From Aureobasidium sp. EXF-3400 (taxonomy: Eukaryota > Ascomycota > Dothideomycetes > Dothideales > Saccotheciaceae), in contig SWBL01000073.1 of assembly GCA_024195585.1 (NCBI GenBank), positions 104,547 to 168,546 of the forward strand: DNA of 64,000 bases, read 5' to 3'. Numbering within the stretch: position 1 is the first letter of the stretch; every line of letters begins with the position of its first letter. The position numbers and the translations under genes are program-made. Shown here in pieces: positions 21,380-31,017 of this stretch. Under the pieces are notes generated by a model, which was given only the letters and a program-made list of their open reading frames with translations, ran no database searches and was not told the DNA's origin.

Positions 21380-23540
21380 ATGGATCAAGTGCCTCCTTGG
21401 CAACGCATAACCGAAGGCTATGAGAGCCCGACGGAAGAGGTATCTTCCTCTTGGCCTGCGACTGGTGCGCGCTGAAGCTGATCATCATAGACTGCTGGGC
21501 CAGTCAAAGCGGTGGAGTCTCTGAAGGATTGGAAGAGACGAAACCCTCAACAGGCACTCGACATTTTGGGCAAGAACAACACCAAACTTCGACAAGCTGA
21601 GGTTCGCATTGTTATCTGGCCGGCCAAAGACAGACACACAGACTCTCAACTGAGAACAATCTGGAAATTCTACTACAAGCGCTGTTGGCACCTTGCTCCA
21701 TATGGTAACACTCTCTTCCCTGCAAGGCCGCACTCCCACAAGGATCCCGCTAACGATAACAGCCTTCAACTCTGACCTCAAGCCATATGCAGAGTTCGAA
21801 TGGGTCACTTCTCCTACGTCTTTCCGCCGTCTCGCTTGTGATGCATCCCAGACTATTGCACAGCAACCAGCAACAGCAACAAATTCTGCCGTCAGCACTG
21901 TCAAGCACGCAAAACTACCACAAGACAACCGTCGCTCGGGACTCGCTATAGCAGAGTCAATCAAAGCAGAGCCACCACCCAACGCTCCTCGTGGACCCAG
22001 AAACAACACTCCCTCTCAAGCATCTCGATTCCCTCGCATATACCCAGATACTCCAAAGGGCCCGTCTCGAAATCTTGGAAAAGCCCCTGTGCGTTCTGGT
22101 GAACCGCCTCTTGGTCCGTCATCCCGACCATCATCAATGCAGCCACAAAGATTTGCAGACTCCCGCGCATCTAGCACTACTTCTTCATCTGTTTCGAGTT
22201 CATGGGACCCTCCTCAATTGGTCCATCCATCGCGGAGATCTCTTATCGACAACACCGGCCCCCTTAATGCTGCAGCTCGGGATCAGTCTTGCGCTCAGAC
22301 TTTCGATCGTCCAGGACCCGCATACTTTTCTCCCGAGTCAACGCGATACAGCAGAACGCCCTCACAACATCAAGCTGGACAGGTCAGAATGCCATACTCG
22401 CCAACTCCTGGCCCATCTTCATATAGCGCTCGCCCATACGCCAAGCCTACCACCAATGCCAGATCTCCGAACAGAGTGAGTACCAAGACTCCAGGACCAC
22501 CTGATGGCAAGAAGGGGATGGGCTCGATTGAACTTGGTACGCCCCGCTTGCATTCCACTTACAAAGACCTGCCTTCGGCTACAGCGCATGAACCCATGGC
22601 CGCACAACTTCCGAGAGCAGCAGGAAAGCAGCCGGTGAGATCTGCATCATACTCTGTCTCTTCACCATCTGCATCGCAAGCTCGGACTACAAATGAAAGG
22701 CAGGCATGTAAGGCATGTAAGGCATGTAACAGGAAACATACTGGCGAATGTACCCCTGTTTGCAGCAACTGCGGCAAGAGGCATCAAGACACGTGCCATC
22801 ACTGCGATGTCTGCTCTAAGTGGCACGGTGGTGGTGCATGTCGTTACTGCGAGAAGTGCAACTCGGTGCATTTTGCGAAATGCCGTGAGTGTTCAAAATG
22901 TAAGACATGGCATGTCGGCTGCTGTAATATCTGCAAAACATGTGAGAAGAGACATAAAGGTGCTTGCGCCTTCTCCATACCACCCCCAAAACCACAGCTA
23001 TTCAGCAGCGGTTCTGGAGAGAGAGCTACTTCTTCCGCTTCAGGATCATTGGAGCCTAGGAAGAAGACGACCCCATTACCAGATATTGCCGCAACACAAG
23101 TCGAAACACCTCTGAGAGCCAGAACAAGGGGCGCGAGTACACCAATTACACCAGGACCGGCAGCTAGCACTAGATCAGCTGAGATGTTCAACAACGAAAC
23201 CGAACCTTGCAAGCATCGTCAGAAGGGCCAGGAGTGCGAGAAATGTGGATGTGGATGCGGGAATTGTCATCGTCCCGGCAGAATATGCTCGAAACAGAGG
23301 GCTGAAGCGCGCGCCGGAAAGCGCAAGGCAGACGATCCTGATGTGAAGGTTGAGCCATCTGCCAGCGATACGCAGCTTGCCTCAGTTCCCAAGAAGAAGA
23401 AGCCCAGGATTCGAGACTCAGTCGATCCTGTTGTGAAGGTTGAAGAACTTACTATGCAGCTTAGCAAGCTGCCCAAGAAGAAGAAGCTCAGAACCCGAGA
23501 CTCGGTGGGCTCGTGGTATGACCCAATTGAGATGGATTAG
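21380..23540 (+). CDS. Uncharacterised protein with six tandem CCHC mini zinc knuckles
   Basis: Three exons by frame and consensus: 21380-21439, 21491-21704 and 21763-23540 (introns GTATCT...CATAG and GTAACA...AACAG), 683 residues. Residues ~20-115 look ordered (ESLKDWKRRNPQQALDILGK, VRIVIWPAKDRHTDSQLRTI, WKFYYKRCWHLAPY). A long Ser/Pro-rich disordered part follows. Residues ~408-494 hold six consecutive units of the form C-x2-C-x3-H-x3/4-C: CKACNRKHTGEC, CSNCGKRHQDTC, CDVCSKWHGGGAC, CEKCNSVHFAKC, CSKCKTWHVGCC and CKTCEKRHKGAC, with 2-3 residue linkers. A separate Cys cluster (CEKCGCGCGNCHRPGRIC) lies at ~583-600. C-terminal Lys-rich repeats (VPKKKKPRIRDS, LPKKKKLRTRDS) suggest nuclear import. 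Function unknown; nucleic-acid binding is an inference. Confidence 0.75.
22706..22733 (+). repeat. 9-bp triplication at the start of the zinc-knuckle array
   Basis: The unit GCATGTAAG is present three times (the last copy ends in C), encoding the ACK-ACK-ACN lead into the first zinc knuckle. In frame, so the extra Cys residues come from local slippage. Confidence 0.8.
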
Positions 23541-24480
23541 GTGAAGAAGATCAGGAAGTCTGCTGAAGACTAACAGGAGTGGATGAGCTTCTTGCTGGGA
23601 TACATTTCGCTGTTGTGGGGTTCTCTGAGGGATTCTGCTTTTCTCCAACGTCTAGCTGAAGACTAGGTGGCTACAAAGGAGCGGAGAATGCAGTGGTCAG
23701 AGAGCTGTACAGAAGATGGCTTGATGTTATGGAATAGCTACTCACACAATGTGCAATACCAGTACTGGCTTTCTACTCTATGAAGAACAAGAGGGTCTCC
23801 TCGAGAGAAAATATAACAATGCAAGCAAACTGCTGCATCAATTTCTGTTCCCAACACGCCGTCGCTGATGGTTGCTTCTGAAAGAACTTCCAGTTTTAAT
23901 CGCCCAAAGATGTCCGAGTGACTCAGTTGTGCTTACAGTTGCTCTTAGAAGTGGACATTCGTATTGCCTGTTGTAGAGATCATAATCACTTCCGAAAAAA
24001 TGCCATGTATTGTCAAAAGAGGCTTGAATTCGCAGTGTCTACCTATTATATGCTTTCAGCAACACTTTGTGCTTTGGCCCACCTGACTCTTTGTTGCTGC
24101 ATCGCGGTGATTGAAAAAGTACAGACTATTCCAACCCGATTCGTGGCTTGCTGAATGTGATCAATGATCATTACCGCCTTGACGAGTCGCATATGACTGC
24201 AACCCTCGTGTATGTCTTCCGCCATCATGCCACGATTGTGGCTCGCTCGCAGATAACCGCGGGACTTGCTGCTCCACATCGAGTGCTTGCTAAATAGCAG
24301 ATGCCGGCCACAATCGGGGGTGTTCTGGAGCGTCGAGCCACGATGTTCGATATAGTGCTCGATCGCTGGCACAGAGCACGGCCTGCGCAGATGGCGTGCA
24401 TGTCCTTAACACTGGACTTGGCATGGTATATCTTGATCTAGAGAAGCAATGAGATGCTTGCTTGTCCAATCTCAGAAGAC
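23541..24480. other. Intergenic between convergent genes
   Basis: 940 bp between the zinc-knuckle gene stop and the nbp35 stop. Several short frames without motifs; nothing supported. Confidence 0.5.
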
Positions 24481-25569
24481 TCAATCCTCTTGGTAAGAAG
24501 TGTCGACACCCATCTCTTCTCCAACTCTGCGAACGACGTGGCGAAGCGCGTTGCATGCCGGACTGTCAGGGAAGTTGTCGAAGAAGCTCTCGCCAAAATC
24601 GCAAGCCATGCCAATGCGAGGGTCAAGAGGAACTGCACCAAGGAAGGGAATGGACATGTCCTTAGCCAAGCCTCTGGCACCACCAGTAGTAGCCTTGAAG
24701 ATCTGACTCTCGTGAGTGCACTTGGGACAGACAAAGCCCGACATGTTCTCTACAATGCCGAGCACCTTGATGCCGGCCTTACGACAGAAGTCGATTTCCT
24801 TTCGCACGTCCAAGAGACTGACTTCTTGTGGGGTGGTGACAACAACAGCACCGTCGACACCAGACTCTTTGAGGAAGCTGTTGACACTGAGATGCTCGTC
24901 GCTGGTGCCAGGAGGGGTGTCGACAACGAGATAGTCCAACTCGCCCCACTCTACGTCCTTGAGGAACTGTTTGATAAGGCCGTTCTTCTTGGGACCACGC
25001 CAGATAACAGCGTCGTCGCGGTTGGGCAGCATAAACTGGACGCTCATGACGCCCAGGTTTTCGGTAACCCAGACAGGGCTCCATCCTGCGTTGCTCACAT
25101 GGATAGTTTCTTGCTCTACGCCCATCATCTTGGGGATGCTAGGTCCACAGATATCGGTATCCATGATTCCAACTTGGGCGTCGGGGTTTGCGGCGAATGC
25201 ATGGCCTAGCATGGTTGTGAAGGTAGACTTGCCAACACCACCCTTTCCGCTGAGAACGAGGATCTTGTGCTTGACAGAGGCGAGACGGGCGGTGATGAGA
25301 GGAATATCGGGGTCGGGGCCTTTGGGAGCGGTGGCGCAAATCTGCTGGTTCGGACAGCCGGCACAGGCATCGCCTTTACCAGCGCTTTGTGATTCGGGAC
25401 CGGGACAGTGTTCTGGGAGAAATTGTTAGGCAGGGTAGGCGGCGAAGGGCGAAACAGAAATACCAGGTTCGGGCGCAACCAGTTTTGGGGCGGCCTTGAG
25501 AGGGGCGTTGATGTCGGTGCTGTCGTTTTCCTCGACCGAAGTCGCCCTTGAATCGACGCGAGCGTCCAT
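24481..25569 (-). CDS. nbp35: Cytosolic Fe-S cluster assembly factor NBP35
   Basis: P-loop scaffold ATPase that, with CFD1, builds 4Fe-4S clusters for cytosolic and nuclear proteins. Exons 25569-25464 and 25412-24481 (intron GTATTT...CCCAG) give 345 residues. The N-terminal ferredoxin-like C-x13-C-x2-C-x5-C motif (from HCPGPES to [10 protein letters not shown]), which separates NBP35 from CFD1, spans residues ~38-62. Then [20 protein letters not shown] (deviant Walker A), [28 protein letters not shown], and the bridging CPKC motif near residue 265 in [12 protein letters not shown]. Complete and undisturbed. Confidence 0.97.
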
Positions 25570-25803
25570 CTTCTGTGTGTTGTGCGACTGGATAAGTCAA
25601 AGATGTGCGACTTGCAGTAGAAGATGGCAATGATTTGGTTGCTTCCCTTCTGCTGCTGACCAATTGCCCGCCCCCGCCATCGGCCAAGCATGACGCCAGC
25701 CAGCCAGCCCTTTGGTCTCCTCCGCTCCAGGAACCTTCAAACAAACATCTGAAGTATTTCACCTTAACTGTAGAGCAAAAGACAAATTCACAACTTTTAT
25801 TCC

Positions 25804-27010
25804 CTACTGCACATTGTTCCATCTACTCTTGCTTTTCAACAGCTTTTTCAGCGCCTTCTCAAGACCGACAAGAACCTTGTCTTTCTCATCCTTGATACGC
25901 CGCAATGCCTCTACACTGTCCATGCGTAGCTGCTTCTCTCCCTTCTTGCTGAGCGTCTCGGCATGGAGTTCACCCAATCTCATCAGCAATGAAGTCTTGA
26001 GATCCTTGGACAGTTGATTTCTTACTGCATCAGCATGTACAAGACCTAGGTCGACCAATTTGGACGTCGTGAGTCTCAGTCTGCCAGCGGGAACAGGGCT
26101 GCTTGATGGAGCGGCACTGCTTGTTGCAGCCGGGCTACTTGACCGAGCTGAACCGCTCAATGGAGCTGCACTGCTTGGTACATCTGAGCTATCAGTCGCA
26201 GTGCTCCCGTCTGACTTTGGGTGTCGGTAACGACGCTTGGGAAATCTCAGTGTCTCCGGTGTTGGACATTGCGAATTAGTTTCCTCCACTGAAGGAATAG
26301 CCCTTGCAAACATGTCGCCCTCATACCTCCACCATGATCCCCACACTCTATCGCACGTCTCCTCATACGGTCTGCCACGCTTGCGTCCGAATGCATCAGG
26401 CAGCCACATATGGCGCTGGCTAGGAGCGATGTACGTCCATGCGATCAAGATATGAACGAGCGACGACGTCCCATATAGGTGAGATCGCCGCTTCTCGGTG
26501 AGTCGTTCCTTTGCCAATTGGAATGGTTCGGATTGTTTGCAATAGCGCTTCAGCTTCTGTTGCGCATCAGCTTCAGTTACTAATAACTGACATGTTCCTG
26601 CTGATTGTACTTACGATCAGGTCCATTTCAGCTGGAAATTGTTTGGGCCAAACATCCTCATTCGCAGCATCACCCAAGCCAGTTCTGTCATCAACAGGAC
26701 CATCGCGTTCAATCGGCTCAAAATCGCGGTCGCTTGATATGCTGATGACATCGTGTTCGGTTTCGCTGCCGCTTGATATGCTGATTATATCGTGTTCAGT
26801 TTCGCTGTTGTCCGGTATGCTGATAATCCCGTGGCTCCCGTAGCTATCTTTGGCACGATGGTTGTCTAGAATCTTGCCGGTCTCGCTGATCTTACTGGAT
26901 CTTGAGCTGGTGGAGTACGGCCCGGGTCGGCGCCTGGAGCCGCCATCAATGATTTTGCCATGCATTGTGAGCCAAGAAATATCACCGCGACTGATACGTG
27001 CTTTTCCCAT
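25804..27010 (-). CDS. Uncharacterised protein with three SIM-like 13-residue repeats
   Basis: Not recognised. Exons 27010-26615 and 26556-25804, intron of 58 nt with GTAAGT donor and CAACAG acceptor, give 382 residues. ATG 27010 (MGKARISRGD) was chosen; the frame is open further upstream through a (CTT)n tract but that part looks like 5' UTR or intron. Residues ~60-98 are three imperfect 13-residue repeats with cores GIISIPD, DIISISS and DVISISS followed by Ser/Glu, which resemble SUMO-interacting motifs (hydrophobic-x-hydrophobic-hydrophobic next to acidic residues). The middle part (ERLTEKRRSHLYGTSSLVHI, and FGRKRGRPYEETCDRVWGSW) looks ordered and has an AT-hook-like RKRGRP. The C-terminus is Lys-rich and helical. 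Confidence 0.65.
26717..26833. repeat. 39-bp tandem repeat, three imperfect copies (coding)
   Basis: Encodes the three 13-residue SIM-like repeats of the gene at 25804-27010. The second and third copies are nearly identical (GATATGCTGAT cores on the plus strand); the first is diverged. Confidence 0.75.
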
Positions 27011-27052
27011 CTGCAGATGGTGAAAGCACACAGCCTCAACGAAGCCAAGGTC

Positions 27053-27078
27053 AAGAAGAAGAAGAAGAAGAAGAAGAA
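27053..27078. repeat. (AAG)n microsatellite
   Basis: Uninterrupted run of about nine AAG trinucleotides 40-70 bp upstream of the ATG of the SIM-repeat gene. Confidence 0.9.
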
Positions 27079-28326
27079 AAGAACGAACAAGGACACAGTA
27101 GGTGAATTGGCTATCTGAAGCTCGCACGAATGACCATGTCTATTTGAACTTGTTTCTATGGTCCATTACAGCCAAGAGGAGGCTGGGAGTTCATATTGAA
27201 TGCTTCATTGGGAGGTTGGTGGTATAGCATGCAATGACTGCCCACGGACGTATTGTGATGCTGGCCATGCTGATCATCGTATAGTCGTACGAGTCGTTTC
27301 GCCAGAGAATTCGCAAAGGCAACCCAGCACAAGACATGGTGAGACGAACCATTCTTTGATTCGAGGCAGAATCACGTATTCGTACTTCTTTCAAGCTGGA
27401 TGCTCGTGGTATGCATCTAGGTATACCGGTACACGCACGAGACTCGGTCGTCCGCATTGTCAACTTCACCGCTCGATGAAAGTTGGTGGACAATGCTCTT
27501 GTAGGGCGCAATTTCAACACACCAGCAAAAAAAGCCTTTTGCTCTAGTCAGATAGCTATGCCTCAGTTATATTGCTGTTAATGCCGGGTTATCCCGCGTT
27601 GACAAAGGGCCGACTGTAAGTACTTGACAAGACCCTCATCTCTAACCTCGAGTTCTCGTTCGCGAGCTACGGAGAGATTCTGTGACCTTCAATTAGTAGC
27701 TGTATACAAAGACGATAGACGCCTCAGCCTCTATCGATAGGAAGTGGGATGCCTGACCCGGCATGTCATGTTTGATGTTTTCGGCCCGAGCTGTGTCGCG
27801 GAGGTCCCGTACAAAGACCCCTGCCTGCCGGAATTGGCATTTCAAGGTGTGATCGTCCATGCTCCCATCTAGACCCTCTCAGGTCTCAACATTTAATCTC
27901 AAGTGACATACTCCAGCGCACGGAGAAAACCGAAAAGCACGGCTATGATCCAGGACTCGCTTGTTTGTCGGGAACAGACTCCTTAGCCGAGAATCCATTG
28001 CTGATCGATATGACAAGCCGTGCCAGGATAGAACACTCGAGAATTAAGTCGTCTTGGGAGGCTGGGGATTTCCGTCAACAGGAAACCTGTGGATCGCGTA
28101 GAGGAAAACATATGACAAGCCGATCATGGTCTGCTGCGTGACATGCTACAAACCTTGACATAAGCTGGCTTGAATATTCGCTACAAACGACGAACCCCAT
28201 CATCAATCGAAGCAATTGGCAGTGCCTTCATATTCTACAACATCGTGCAAATTTGCTTGACATGAGTACACGTGAAGACTCGTGCGATCTGAAGATCAAG
28301 ATCGAACGTAGTCAAGTGTCCAAGAT
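27079..28326. other. Intergenic, no gene recognised
   Basis: About 1.2 kb between divergent genes. Frames of 100-115 codons at 27191-27547 occur on both strands but have no motif and biased composition. Nothing supported. Confidence 0.5.
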
Positions 28327-28787
28327 ATGGGTAAGGCTGTGCCTGTGAGTGTCTCTTCGTCGTGGCAGATTTACTGATATTTGTGTCCTCTCAGTCGGAG
28401 AAGGGTCGGCGTTGTGCAGACAAAAATTACTGGAAACGATGTTGGTGCCACAAACCTGAACGAGTCGCACAGATGATCTACGAGAAAGGCGAGGTGTTTG
28501 TGAAATGCGACAAGGATGGTTGGCCAGAGATGACGTGGGAAAGGAGGCAGTTGTGGTACCAAGATTTTATGGAAAGAACGTCAGACGAGGCACTTGTCAG
28601 ACTTCTGCTCACAGTGCCAGTCCGGGAAGGGTTGCACGAGAAGGCACCGTGGGCCTTCAATGTGGATGGATACGTATATGAGGAATACCTGCATATCGAT
28701 ATACTTGCGAGACAAAGAGGGTATGGAAGTGGGACAAAGATACTTCGAGTTGATGACCCATGGTGGGATCGCAAGGCTTTGAAGTGA
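28327..28787 (+). CDS. Uncharacterised 136-residue protein, mini first exon
   Basis: Not recognised. Exon 1 (28327-28344) encodes only MGKAVP. A 50-nt intron (GTGAGT...CTCTCAG) joins it to 28395-28787. The protein begins SEKGRRCADKNYWKRCWCHK and continues VFVKCDKDGWPEMTWERRQL. The CWC, then C, then W-x-x-M-x-W spacing faintly recalls a GRF-type zinc ribbon, but the second paired Cys is missing, so that is not claimed. No signal peptide or membrane segment. The C-terminus (ILRVDDPWWDRKALK) is rich in Trp and charged residues. Confidence 0.55.
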
Positions 28788-29102
28788 TGGGACGGGATGG
28801 AGGTCTGCACATGAAGTATTGGTTCGCAGGTGAATTGACTGTTCTGTTCATAGATAGCACTTAAGACAGCAGCTGAGGTCAACAGAAGCAGCATGAAGTG
28901 AGTGGCTTGTGACGGCGGCCGGCACCGTTTGAACCCTCTCAAGATGCAGCGCGAGCCGGCACGTGAGAGAGCGATAAGCTATGACGGCGTCTTGCCCGTC
29001 GAAATGCGGGGTCGGAGAGCACGCGTCTTTCGAAGGCTTGCGACGCGACTTTGTTCTCTTCTTTTATTCTCTCTGGGCAATTCGTCAAGGTTGTTCCCGG
29101 CC
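28788..29102. other. Intergenic, 5' flank of the LRR gene
   Basis: 315 bp. One MluI-box core (ACGCGT) at 29020-29025 in a GC-rich context. The LRR frame is open upstream to 28944 but the extra part looks non-family. Confidence 0.4.
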
Positions 29103-30732
29103 ATGTCTATTCCTTCGTCGCCGCCGGTCTTCCCGGATGAGGTCTTCAATGAGCCGCCGAGCTCACCGCCGCTGCCGCCGGCCGTCTTCCCATCGCGTAA
29201 GCGACATGCGGGGTGGGACTACGATAGCAGCATGTCCAGCGATCCCATCTTCAGTGAAGATGCCTCTGAAGAGTCTGAAGTCACGGGCATCAAGCGCAAG
29301 CGATTTGTGCGCGGTCCCTGGTACCAGCATGCTCATTCTCCAGCTATGGCACGCGTGAAGGGAGACACGCACAAGCCCGACAGCGGCGTCTGGTTGGGCT
29401 CGGATAGTTCGACCGACAGCATTGGAGGCAGCAACCGTCGCATGCAGAGCCTGACCTTCAATGAGTACATGCAGAAGGGCGCTCCTCTCACCCAGCGTCA
29501 AACTCCTACGAAGCCGAAAGACTCGATCCAGGAACGCGCCGCCAGCATCGTCTTCAACTCGGTCGACGCTTGCAAGGACTCGATTGATCTTTCGTGAGTA
29601 CTGGATGCCCAACATCTGTCTCGCTTACTCTAACAATATCCCTGGCAGTGACATGCACCTCGGCCGCATCGACAACGAAACCCTCAAGCCGCTCCACCAG
29701 CTAATCCGCCTTCCCGTTCCCATCAACGACGACCAGAAGATCACCGTCGACCATTTCGCCCCACTTACTCCCAACATCAAGCTGTTCCTCTCCAAAAACG
29801 ATCTGCAGCAGCTGCCCTCTGAGCTGTGGAACCTGGGCAACCTGGCTGTTCTCAGTCTACGAGGAAACTCTCTAGCTGAAATCTCGCCCTCCATTGGCCG
29901 TCTTCGCAACCTCCATGAGCTCAACGTCGCCAGCAACCAGCTCCCCTTCCTTCCCTTCGAGCTCCTCACTCTGATCGAGAACAAGCTTGTTCTGCTTCAC
30001 TTAAGCCCGAACCCCTTTGTACAGCCTTTACCTCTGCCGGCCTCGACTATGCTTAGAAATGTTCCTTCCAAAACTGACGATTGTTTGCGCGAACTACATC
30101 GCTTGCGTGTTCGTTGCCCTGACATCGACATGAGAACACCGTCACACGAAGCTTTGCTTCATCGTCTCTTTGCCTCCCGATTATATACCGCTTCTGAGGG
30201 GCCTAAATCCAAATCCACTTATGTCGCTTCGTCATCCACGACTTTCTTCGAGATCGATGGTTCGGTCGTTCGTCCACGATTCCGCGCGTATACCGCATAT
30301 TCCACGCCAGATTATTCCGCCTCATTCGAACGCCCTTCACCACCTTCGTCGGTACGATCTGCAGCACCCTCTCTGTTTGAATTGAGTGCGCGCGCTTGCG
30401 GTCGTTCACAGTACGTCGGACAGCTGTCCACACTCCTTCCGGAAGATGCCTCTCCACCTGTCAACACGGCGATCAGCAAGGTCATTGAGAGCAAGCAATT
30501 GGGTATGCAACACTGTTCTGTTTGCAACAAGCAGTTCTTAGTGCCTCGGGCACAATGGGTCGACTATTATTACGTCGGACCTGGGAGTGAGATGTGCTCC
30601 CCCAGTGAGCTTTTCAGGCCGTTCTTGCGCAAGTCTTGCTCTTGGGTATGTGTCGGTCGATTGACTGAGCAAAGAGAGAAGTATTGGGAAGACTGCGAGA
30701 AACACATCTTGGATCTACCGCGTCCCTTGTAA
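29103..30732 (+). CDS. Leucine-rich-repeat protein with C-terminal Cys-containing domain
   Basis: Exons 29103-29593 and 29649-30732 (intron GTGAGT...GGCAG) give 524 residues. The N-terminal ~160 residues are Ser/Pro-rich and disordered. Leucine-rich repeats occupy ~200-290: IKLFLSKNDLQQLPSELWNL, LAVLSLRGNSLAEISPSIGR and LHELNVASNQLPFLPFELLT, the typical LxxLxLxxNxLxxLP pattern. The C-terminal region QHCSVCNKQFLVPRAQWVDY then SCSWVC has a CxxC and a later CxxxC that could bind a metal. Fungal proteins with this LRR plus Cys arrangement exist but their role is not known to me. Start at ATG 29103 (MSIPSSPPVF); ATG 28944 is an alternative. Confidence 0.8.
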
Positions 30733-30934
30733 ATCATCTGGTCATGGCAGCAGGCCTGCTCCGCAGCTTCTTGGACACGTACATACTCGATTAATACCTA
30801 TGAGCTCATTTTCTTATCTTATTCATGATTGGATGACCGATATCAGCGACTTGATATGCTACGTTTGGCTTGTCAAGCGAGGTTGGACTGTCAGTTAGAA
30901 TATATATATTCTAATCTTGTATCAGCTTATCTTT

Positions 30935-31017
30935 GCCCGGCTGGCACAATTGGTCAGCGCGTGAGACTTTTAAATCTAGAGATCTCAAGGTTCAGAGTTC
31001 GAGCCTCTGGTCGGGCG
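30935..31017 (+). tRNA. tRNA-Lys (UUU), intron-containing
   Basis: Acceptor GCCCGGC pairs with GTCGGGC, discriminator G at 31017. Anticodon stem TGAGA/TCTCA, loop CTTTTA-A giving anticodon UUU, with a 9-nt intron after position 37. T arm CAGAG-TTCGAGC-CTCTG. Mature length 74 nt. One A-C mismatch in the D stem. Confidence 0.85.

Noticed and set aside
28327..28787. GRF-type zinc finger in the 136-residue protein
   Set aside because: Only three of the four expected ligands and no GR-F motif; the resemblance is too weak.
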